From an uncultured Candidatus Soleaferrea sp. (lineage in GTDB: Bacteria; Bacillota; Clostridia; Oscillospirales; Ruminococcaceae), in the NCBI GenBank assembly GCA_934527325.1, contig CAKTAG010000051.1:1-6697 (forward strand): DNA of 6,697 nucleotides. The letters are read 5' to 3'. Positions 1 through 5,228 of this stretch are shown in pieces. Below the pieces are notes generated by a model. That model was given only the letters and a program-made list of their open reading frames with translations, did not search any database and was not told the DNA's origin. The translations under genes were made by a program, and so were the position numbers. Position 1 is the stretch's first letter, and every line of letters starts with the position of its first letter.

Positions 1-31
1 CAATATAATTTATTAGGAGTGAGTAGAAAAA

Positions 32-259
32 ATGGTTTTTGAAAAAATAAAAAAAATATTATGTGATCAATTAGATATAGAAGAAGAAAGCATTTCTATG
101 GATTCTAACATAACAGATGATCTAGGTGCTGATTCTTTAGATATAATAGACTTAATAATGTCTATTGAAGAAGAATTTGATATTGAATTTCAAGATGATA
201 AAATTGATTCTATAAAAACTGTTGGAGACATTGTTCACCACATAGAAAATTGCATTTAG
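32..259 (+). CDS. acpP: Acyl carrier protein
   Basis: This small acidic protein carries growing acyl chains as thioesters on a 4'-phosphopantetheine arm during cytoplasmic type II fatty-acid synthesis. It is 75 aa, the usual length for the family. The invariant attachment motif GADSLD lies at residues 32-37, with Ser35 as the modified serine at the start of helix II. The following acidic helix (DIIDLIMSIEEEFDIEF) is the typical partner-docking surface. The ATG at 32 follows AGGAG at 15-19. The gene is not followed by rnc or fab genes as in common Firmicute layouts; the next gene is 330 nt away and has its own promoter. It could therefore be the last gene of an operon that starts left of the window, or a second, specialised ACP. 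The ACP family is certain; the housekeeping role (acpP) is likely but not proven. Confidence 0.93.
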   Translation: MVFEKIKKILCDQLDIEEESISMDSNITDDLGADSLDIIDLIMSIEEEFDIEFQDDKIDSIKTVGDIVHHIENCI

Positions 260-588
260 CTAAAAATTAACATCTTAAAAAATTTATTATAATATTATAA
301 TATGTTATTCCAATATACTACTTTTTCAGCTACAGTTTTTGTTTGGCTTTACATTAATTTGACTTTTTCCTTTAAATGTATATAATATATTTGAATGAAT
401 TTTAGTTAAACATAATATATTTTTTATATACTACGTTTAATTAATTATTTTAAATGTGTTAATAATATAATTAGATACAACAAAAATTTGATTTAACAAC
501 CCTCCACTTTAAAATACTCTGATTATATTATTCCCCTAAACAAAAACTTTTTAAACTTATAAATTATTATATTGGAGCTGGAACATAG
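260..588. other. AT-rich intergenic region
   Basis: These 329 nt lie between the acyl carrier protein and the 3D-domain gene and hold no credible coding sequence. They contain a 14-nt AT-only palindrome (TTATAATATTATAA, 287-300), which has no GC core and is a poor terminator candidate. A sigma-A-type promoter lies at 359-386. The predicted leader of about 195 nt includes an anti-Shine-Dalgarno-like CCCTCC at 500-505. A second TATAAT at 466-471 lacks a convincing -35 box. I recognise no riboswitch core. Confidence 0.6.
359..386 (+). promoter_or_regulatory. Sigma-A-type promoter for the 3D-domain gene
   Basis: TTGACT at 359-364 and TATAAT at 381-386 are separated by 16 nt, close to the housekeeping consensus. 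Transcription would begin near 393 and leave a long leader of roughly 195 nt before the TTG start at 589. The assignment rests on the motif match only; AT-rich DNA produces such matches by chance. Confidence 0.5.
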
Positions 589-1398
589 TTGAATATTTCC
601 CAAAAAGATATTATTAAATTTTTAAAATTATTATTTTCGCGCGCTGGGTCTATGGTTTTATTTTCCACATTAACTTCGATTATTATATTTTGGGTAACAA
701 TGAATGACCATTTAGATGAGTTTACAAGCACTATAACATCTGCTAAAATAAACGATATTACCAATACTAACGACAGCAATATTTCTTCATTGTCTCCCGC
801 TATTTCGCCTTTTGTTGAAAAAAAAATAGTAACAAATATTCAAGAAACATCTTTCCCTACAATAAAAGTCTTTAGCCCTTACTTAGATGAAGGGCAAACT
901 ATTGTTTGCCCTGGAACACCAGGTAAAATTATAACTACACATGAACAGATTTTAGTTAATAAGAAATTAGTTACTACAAATTTACTATCTGGCAATGAAG
1001 TTAAACCTACGCCTCAAAAAATTCTTATAGGAATTAGGCATCCTATTGTACACAATATTACTTCAATTCCCTTAGATAATAATGGTTGCCCACTAAACTA
1101 TAAAAGCGTTTTACCTAACCGCATTGCTACAGCTTATACTGCAGAACCCGGTTCTAGAACATCTACTGGAAAAATTCCACGAGTTGGCTATGTTTCAGTA
1201 AATCCAAAAGTTATTCCATACCATTCCGTTCTTTATATAAAATCTTGCCACAGAAATTTTTCTGGCATATTTATTGCTGAAGATACCGGTGGAGCTATGC
1301 GTAGAGGTCAAGCCGACATAGACGTATTCATGTCTACTAAAAATGAATGTATGATTTTTGGCAGGCAAAAAATTAATATCTATATTTTAACAACTTAA
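589..1398 (+). CDS. Membrane-anchored G5/3D-domain protein, probable peptidoglycan lytic enzyme
   Basis: This 269-aa protein has the YabE/Rpf-like layout of Firmicutes. A short cytoplasmic N-terminus is followed by one membrane segment at about residues 21-37. A low-complexity Ser/Thr/Asn linker spans 40-90, a short G5-like segment about 97-150 (EGQTIV...PGKIITTHEQ...ILIGI), and a C-terminal 3D domain about 178-268. The 3D domain, a double-psi beta-barrel related to MltA lytic transglycosylase, shows ATAYT (180-184), VIPYHSVLYI (208-217), EDTGGA (231-236, Asp232) and ADIDVFM (242-248, Asp243/Asp245). The first of the three family aspartates is Asn205 (VSVNPKV), a variant I believe occurs in other clostridial members. 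The start is TTG at 589, preceded by GGAG at 574-577; the next in-frame Met (codon 22, position 652) would cut into the membrane segment. It probably remodels peptidoglycan on the outer face of the membrane. Substrate and activity are inferred from the family. Confidence 0.85.
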   Translation: MNISQKDIIKFLKLLFSRAGSMVLFSTLTSIIIFWVTMNDHLDEFTSTITSAKINDITNTNDSNISSLSPAISPFVEKKIVTNIQETSFPTIKVFSPYLDEGQTIVCPGTPGKIITTHEQILVNKKLVTTNLLSGNEVKPTPQKILIGIRHPIVHNITSIPLDNNGCPLNYKSVLPNRIATAYTAEPGSRTSTGKIPRVGYVSVNPKVIPYHSVLYIKSCHRNFSGIFIAEDTGGAMRRGQADIDVFMSTKNECMIFGRQKINIYILTT

Positions 1399-1410
1399 AA
1401 TATCTAGTAA

Positions 1411-1457
1411 TGGGGCTGTATTAAAACAATTAAAAAAATTGTTTTAATACAGCCCCA
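1411..1457. terminator. Perfect 21-bp palindrome between convergent genes, probable bidirectional terminator
   Basis: Arms 1411-1431 and 1437-1457 are perfectly complementary around a 5-nt A loop, with a GC-rich base (TGGGGCTG/CAGCCCCA). It sits 13 nt after the 3D-domain gene and 57 nt after the stop of the minus-strand permease gene, the right place to end both transcripts. No clear T-tract follows on either strand, so it is not a textbook intrinsic terminator. It may instead act as a 3'-end stabiliser, or be a leftover of a small palindromic mobile element. Confidence 0.6.
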
Positions 1458-1514
1458 CAATTATATGTACACTTTTTATAGTAACAGAATCTATTAAAAT
1501 TTTAATTACATTTA

Positions 1515-2738
1515 TCACTCAAATTCTTTATTTTGTTTTAGCAATTGTAAGATATTAAGACTTATTATTTTTTTTAACATCGCTCTAGTTACTATTAAAT
1601 TACTCAACCACAAAAACAAGTTAAATATTAACAATATAATTAATATACAATATATTTGCTTATAGGTTAAAATAAAAAAACCTAATATAATGGTATATGT
1701 ACTAATAATTATTGATAATAAATAAAACATCTTGTTTATATTACTTTTATAAAATTTAAATACTTGGTTATTATTGTACCCTATTTGTTTCAAAATGCCA
1801 ATATCTTTTTTTTGTATTCTTAAATAGAATTTAAAAGATAATATAAACTGAGCAAAAACTAAAATGCAAACAATAATCATTATTGAATAAAAAAATATTT
1901 TTATTTTTGTTAATGACAGATTTGAATTTTCAAATGCTAAAAGCGGAGAATAAACATCGTAATTATATTGCTTAAGGTATTTCGATATCAATGGAACATC
2001 TTTTATATCATAAGAATATACATATAATTTGTCAATAAAATTAGGAATAAAAAATTCTTGATTCGAAGTTAAATTCAACCATGGCATATTGTATGATGTT
2101 TCCATTATTTTTTTAAAAGTTTTTAAACTAACAACTCCAACATCATTTATATTACTATGTTCAAATAAATCTATTGGATCAGTTTTTATAGTATTACAAA
2201 TTTTAAGGTCAATATTTTTTGTTTCTTTACTACAAAAGCCTCCTTGTTCTTGCTTGATTATTGGTACTTTTAATTGAACATTACCTAAAGATTTTTTGTA
2301 CTCAGAATGCAAATACAAAACATCATCATTCAATTTTTGGCCAAATAATATTTCCCCTACTTTAGAATCTAAACCAGTAATAAAAAAAGATTCATTTAAA
2401 TTTGTAGTAATACCAAAATTAAACATATAACAAGTTACTATATAATATTGTTTAGATCTATATTTATTTTTTAATATATCAGAAATATATTTTATATCTT
2501 TAAAATCTAAAACCATATTTTCATGAGTTACTGCATCTTTGTGTGACATAACCTGTATTAAACGCATTTTAGGGTTATTATAAAAATCTTTATTTGTTTG
2601 TATATTATGTGAAATTATAAACATAAAAATAGATGTTGATGCCAATAATACAACCATTAAAATTATTATAGATATTTTTAAATTAGTAGTAGATTTTTTT
2701 AAAATTAATTTTGATATAATTTTTTCAACACACTTCAT
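1515..2738 (-). CDS. ABC transporter permease, FtsX/MacB type
   Basis: This 407-aa integral membrane protein is the membrane half of the transporter whose ATPase is encoded immediately upstream. Its topology is typical of MacB/FtsX permeases: one N-terminal membrane helix (about 21-43), a large extracellular domain (about 45-277), then three C-terminal helices (about 278-303, 335-358, 362-386). The stretch RIQKKDIGILKQIGYNNNQV (307-326) is the conserved cytoplasmic coupling region of FtsX-like permeases, and LNILQLLKQ near the C-terminus matches the usual ending. The ATG at 2738 directly abuts the ATPase stop, with AGGTGA just upstream, so translation is probably coupled. A four-helix permease would work as a homodimer. 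MacB-type proteins act as mechanotransmitters that move substrates on the outer side of the membrane, or confer peptide resistance; LolCDE and FtsEX share the fold. The substrate here is inferred to be the secreted protein encoded first in the cassette. The family call is firm; the substrate is not. Confidence 0.82.
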   Translation of the reverse strand: MKCVEKIISKLILKKSTTNLKISIIILMVVLLASTSIFMFIISHNIQTNKDFYNNPKMRLIQVMSHKDAVTHENMVLDFKDIKYISDILKNKYRSKQYYIVTCYMFNFGITTNLNESFFITGLDSKVGEILFGQKLNDDVLYLHSEYKKSLGNVQLKVPIIKQEQGGFCSKETKNIDLKICNTIKTDPIDLFEHSNINDVGVVSLKTFKKIMETSYNMPWLNLTSNQEFFIPNFIDKLYVYSYDIKDVPLISKYLKQYNYDVYSPLLAFENSNLSLTKIKIFFYSIMIIVCILVFAQFILSFKFYLRIQKKDIGILKQIGYNNNQVFKFYKSNINKMFYLLSIIISTYTIILGFFILTYKQIYCILIILLIFNLFLWLSNLIVTRAMLKKIISLNILQLLKQNKEFE

Positions 2739-3353
2739 TTAATTCACCTGTTTTAACTTTTTATCTATTAGTTTTAATTTTATAAAATTACCGTACCAAT
2801 TATCATGACTAACAATAATTAAAAAACATTTACTAAAAACTTTAGATATCGTTTTACAAATATTTTCTACATCCACTTTATCTATTTTAGATAATGGTTC
2901 ATCTAAAATTATAATATCAGAATTTAACAGTAACATTTGCGATAGCTTCACTCGCTGACGTTCACCACCAGAAAGCATTTCTACTTTTTGGTCAATTAAA
3001 TTCGCTACACCAAAAGTACTTAAAGCGTTAACTGATATATTTTTAAAATCATCCAGGCTATAATTTCTAGTTAAATATTTGAGCAGTAAATTTTCTCGAA
3101 CAGTAATATTAGAAAATAACATATCATCTTGAAACAAATAATCTAATGTCCATTTAGGGTCCTTAACCACTTTCCCTTCGTATTGTATGTAATTTGATAT
3201 TACATTAAGCAACGTTGTTTTACCTACACCATTTTTACCGTTAATTATGTATGTATTATTTCTAATAAACTCAAAGCTCAAATTTTGAAATATAACTTTT
3301 TCTTTAAATATTACATTTATATTTTCAAGCTTTAAAGTTTCAGTATTATTCAT
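2739..3353 (-). CDS. ABC transporter ATP-binding protein
   Basis: This 204-aa cytoplasmic ATPase powers the adjacent permease. All core motifs are intact: Walker A GKNGVGKTT (39-47), Q-loop Gln75 in LFQDD, signature LSGGERQRV (127-135), Walker B DIIILDEP (146-153) with catalytic Glu152, and H-loop His183 in VSHD. The D-loop reads SKID rather than SALD. It is somewhat shorter than typical MacB/LolD ATPases, with almost nothing after the H-loop helix. The ATG at 3353 lies inside the end of the lipoprotein gene (8-nt overlap) and is preceded by GGGAGG at 3363-3368. The stop codon TAA (2741-2739) abuts the permease ATG. The family and an active ATPase site are clear. Export rather than resistance or lipoprotein handling is inferred from the secreted protein in the same cassette. 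Confidence 0.9.
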   Translation of the reverse strand: MNNTETLKLENINVIFKEKVIFQNLSFEFIRNNTYIINGKNGVGKTTLLNVISNYIQYEGKVVKDPKWTLDYLFQDDMLFSNITVRENLLLKYLTRNYSLDDFKNISVNALSTFGVANLIDQKVEMLSGGERQRVKLSQMLLLNSDIIILDEPLSKIDKVDVENICKTISKVFSKCFLIIVSHDNWYGNFIKLKLIDKKLKQVN

Positions 3354-4281
3354 TGCTATCTACCTCCCTCAATTTACCTATGTCAACATTGTGTATTTCC
3401 CCATCACAAAATATGTTAATAATATTGTTGTTAACATATTTAAAATCTATAGGGTTATTTATTACTGCTAACTGTTTATTATTTATAAGGTCTGTAATTT
3501 TACATTTTAAAATTCCATTTTCAGGGAAAATTTGAATAAGTGTTTGCGAACGGTCATCAAAATAACTGTTAACTTTATAAGGAATTTTAAAATTTCCCAC
3601 ACCATATATATAATTTTCATCACAAACCAATAAAATATTTTTATACTTAAAAATATTTTTAACTTCTGATTTTAATTCACATTTTATTTTTTTTAAGTTA
3701 TTTAAGTTTATGTAATATAGTTCATAATTCTTTAATTGTGGAACATATGTTAAATAATAAATTTTATTATTTAACACAACTGCTTTTTCAACAATATCTG
3801 TTAAATTAATGTCTTCTCTATGTTTAAAATCAGCATCGAAAAAAACTATTCCCCATTTATATGGTTTTTGATTTTTATACAAAATGCTTTGAAAAAATAT
3901 TTTGTCATCATAGACGTCTATTGGAAACAAACCCTCATCTTTATTTTTATTTTTGAATAATCTTTGAATTTTATTTTCTGTAAGCTTAATTACTTCAAAT
4001 TTGTTGTATACATTATGCCCAGATGAAAACAGCCTATAATTATAAGAATTAGTTTTAACATTTCTATACGGGAACTCATATTGTACCATATTTAAATCGT
4101 CATATAACCTACCTTCTGTATAACACGTATTTAAATTATATTTTTCAATTCTCTGCATATATCTATTAAATAAATATACAAAGCTTACGTTACCATTAAT
4201 TTTACAATTATTATTTATTATGCAACCACTTGTTAATGCCAGTAATGTTATTAACATTAAAAAATTAAATATTCTCTTCAA
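3346..4281 (-). CDS. Putative lipoprotein with beta-propeller-like repeats, in ABC cassette
   Basis: I do not recognise a named family. With the start chosen here the protein is 311 aa and opens MKRIFNFLMLITLLALTSGC, a lipoprotein signal peptide with lipobox LTSGC and lipidated Cys20. The rest contains spaced beta-rich units (YDDKIFFQSI, LNNKIYYLTY, YELYYINL, YKNILLVCDE, ENGILKCKI), resembling the blades of a DUF5050-like beta-propeller; this is by eye only. The TTG at 4281 was chosen because AAAGGA (4291-4296) lies 9 nt upstream. ATG 4290 abuts that site with no spacing, GTG 4287 is possible, and the longest reading starts at another TTG (4323) without a ribosome site. The frame overlaps the ATPase gene by 8 nt, so the two are co-expressed. 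In this position it could be an extracytoplasmic adaptor for the transporter, a receptor, or an immunity protein for the secreted product. Confidence 0.75.
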   Translation of the reverse strand: MKRIFNFLMLITLLALTSGCIINNNCKINGNVSFVYLFNRYMQRIEKYNLNTCYTEGRLYDDLNMVQYEFPYRNVKTNSYNYRLFSSGHNVYNKFEVIKLTENKIQRLFKNKNKDEGLFPIDVYDDKIFFQSILYKNQKPYKWGIVFFDADFKHREDINLTDIVEKAVVLNNKIYYLTYVPQLKNYELYYINLNNLKKIKCELKSEVKNIFKYKNILLVCDENYIYGVGNFKIPYKVNSYFDDRSQTLIQIFPENGILKCKITDLINNKQLAVINNPIDFKYVNNNIINIFCDGEIHNVDIGKLREVDSNE

Positions 4282-4322
4282 AAACACCATTCCTTTATTA
4301 TATTGAATTTTTATAATTACCA

Positions 4323-4368
4323 AATATGACTGAAATGAAAAAATAATATTTTACATTCCAGCCATATT
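4323..4368 (-). terminator. Intercistronic hairpin, possible attenuator or processing site
   Basis: Arms 4323-4337 and 4354-4368 form a 15-bp stem around a 16-nt AT-rich loop. In the minus-strand transcript two positions are G-U pairs; on the plus strand the same positions would be A-C mismatches. The structure therefore suits minus-strand RNA only. It sits 32 nt after the secreted-protein gene and about 40 nt before the lipoprotein start. No strong U-tract follows, so partial termination, RNA processing or 3'-end protection of the first message are all possible. Confidence 0.5.
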
Positions 4369-4400
4369 GATAATTGTTTATTATAATGTTAAATATATAT

Positions 4401-4913
4401 TTAAACACCCGCACTAACAATATATGGTTTAGCATCACCAACTAAAGTTACTCTTGCTTCATTAATAACACTAATTGTATCTCTTCTATAATCTATTGCA
4501 GGGGAAACAACTATGTTACTTTTAAAAGAAGATTCTTTAGCTCCATTACTATTTTCCCAGTAAGCACTTTTAGATAATGTTTGCCATGCAGAACCACTGC
4601 CAGCAGATACACCACCAGAATTTACACCTATTGAAAAGTTACCACCAGATCTCATGCTACAGCTAATTGTCCAGCTGGTTTTAATTACACTCACTTGGTT
4701 GTTTCCAAAATATTTAGCTGCAACTTGGTAAGACCATTGATATGTATTTCCTGATATTTTTCCATTATCTCTCCAAACATGTGATTCCAAACGTCCCCCG
4801 AGAGCATTACACTTATTTAACTGGCTAATAGCAAATGTATTTACATTTAACGTTGGTATTAAACCAATTAAAAGCATAGCAGAAAGCATTTTTCTTATTT
4901 TTGTAAATAGCAT
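4401..4913 (-). CDS. Secreted Gly/Ser/Trp-rich protein of unknown family, candidate bacteriocin or toxin
   Basis: This 170-aa protein matches no family I can name. Residues 1-28 form a Sec signal peptide: basic KIRK, a hydrophobic core (MLSAMLLIGLIP), and probable cleavage after TFA, leaving about 142 aa. The mature part is basic by count (14 Lys/Arg against 8 Asp/Glu), has only two cysteines (Cys35, Cys85), which could form one disulfide, and five tryptophans (47, 60, 81, 110, 119). Residues 89-108 are rich in Gly and Ser with alternating hydrophobic positions, as in the membrane-inserting hairpin of beta-pore-forming toxins. The sequence is otherwise beta-like throughout. The ATG at 4913 follows a strong AAAGGGGGTG (4922-4931) at 8-nt spacing. 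It is the first gene of a cassette with a lipoprotein and an ABC transporter, which suggests a bacteriocin-like effector. It does not look like lactococcin 972 or a double-glycine leader peptide. That it is a secreted protein is well supported; its role is inference. Confidence 0.8.
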   Translation of the reverse strand: MLFTKIRKMLSAMLLIGLIPTLNVNTFAISQLNKCNALGGRLESHVWRDNGKISGNTYQWSYQVAAKYFGNNQVSVIKTSWTISCSMRSGGNFSIGVNSGGVSAGSGSAWQTLSKSAYWENSNGAKESSFKSNIVVSPAIDYRRDTISVINEARVTLVGDAKPYIVSAGV

Positions 4914-4971
4914 TTATAATACACCCCCTTTCTATAATAAACATATTATTGAGTAATAGCTAGACAATTAT

Positions 4972-5000
4972 AGTATAACATACAAATTCTGGAAATTAAA
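4972..5000 (-). promoter_or_regulatory. Extended -10 promoter for the secreted-protein cassette
   Basis: On the minus strand TGT-TATACT (4980-4972) is an extended -10 element. A weak -35 box, TTTAAT (5000-4995), lies 17 nt upstream of the TATACT hexamer. Transcription would begin near 4965 and give a leader of about 50 nt. An overlapping TATAAT (4972-4967) with TTTCCA (4995-4990) is an alternative register. No operator repeat is evident beside it. Confidence 0.5.
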
Positions 5001-5075
5001 GTATATAATATAAAATTTTTTTATTTTTTCCAAAATCACAAGAGGTTTATTACTTAAAGCTAAAGCTCACTCACT

Positions 5076-5120
5076 CCCCCGGCATAGCCGACGGGGTTAT
5101 TGTTGCGATTAAGCAACAAT
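5076..5120 (-). repeat. Two-hairpin GC-rich element, possible IS200/IS605-type end remnant or structured RNA
   Basis: Two adjacent stems lie here. The first (5076-5096) pairs CCCC with GGGG and CGGC with GCCG around an ATA loop, with a 2-nt bulge. The second (5099-5106 with 5113-5120) is a perfect 8-bp stem with a 6-nt loop. They are followed on the minus strand by a GAGTGAGTGAGC run and a tandem TTTAGC/TTTAAG-like segment (about 5051-5075). This order and the GC-rich stem in an AT-rich background resemble the right ends of IS200/IS605 elements, where the TnpB guide RNA scaffold lies. No tnpA or tnpB coding remnant is visible, so the assignment is tentative and rests on resemblance from memory. 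Confidence 0.35.
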
Positions 5121-5167
5121 ATAAGATCCCAAATAAATTCAATAATTGAATTTATTTGGGATCTTAT
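5121..5167 (-). terminator. Perfect 23-bp palindrome after the phosphorylase gene, probable terminator
   Basis: Arms 5121-5143 and 5145-5167 are perfectly complementary around a single central base; in RNA the loop would open to about 3 nt. It carries a GATCCC/GGGATC core and starts 61 nt after the stop of the phosphorylase gene, where its terminator is expected. No T-tract follows on the minus strand, as the next bases form another hairpin. Termination is therefore inferred from position and stem strength. Confidence 0.55.
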
Positions 5168-5228
5168 TTAATAGCAAAAATTCATCTGCCTACCTATTTT
5201 TTAATAAATATATTGTGTAACAAAATTA

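Larger units (their letters stand above)
4914..5228. other. Intergenic region with promoter and hairpin cluster
   Basis: These 315 nt separate the phosphorylase gene from the secreted-protein cassette. They hold the cassette's ribosome binding site (4922-4931) and promoter (4972-5000), an AT-rich stretch at 5001-5040, a GC-richer element with two hairpins (5076-5120), and a perfect palindrome (5121-5167). The remaining stretch to the phosphorylase stop shows nothing recognisable. No coding sequence is supported. Confidence 0.7.

Noticed and set aside
287..300. AT-only palindrome after the acyl carrier protein gene as a terminator
   Set aside because: It has no GC core and would be unstable; such palindromes are expected by chance in DNA this AT-rich.
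567..779. 70-aa minus-strand open frame opposite the 3D-domain gene
   Set aside because: It is the shadow of the membrane-segment region of a well-supported gene and has no family features or convincing ribosome site.
2089..2277. 62-aa plus-strand open frame inside the permease gene
   Set aside because: It is antisense to the permease's extracellular domain, with no ribosome site and no recognisable domain.
3353..3535. 60-aa plus-strand open frame opposite the end of the lipoprotein gene
   Set aside because: It is short, antisense to a coherent lipoprotein frame, and lacks start signals.
4401..4913. Lactococcin 972 family bacteriocin call for the secreted protein
   Set aside because: The cassette layout is similar, but the sequence is longer and I cannot see the family's motifs, so the name is not supported.
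1411..5167. CRISPR array or tandem-repeat region made of the palindromes
   Set aside because: The palindromes differ in sequence, are not regularly spaced and have no repeat-spacer pattern.
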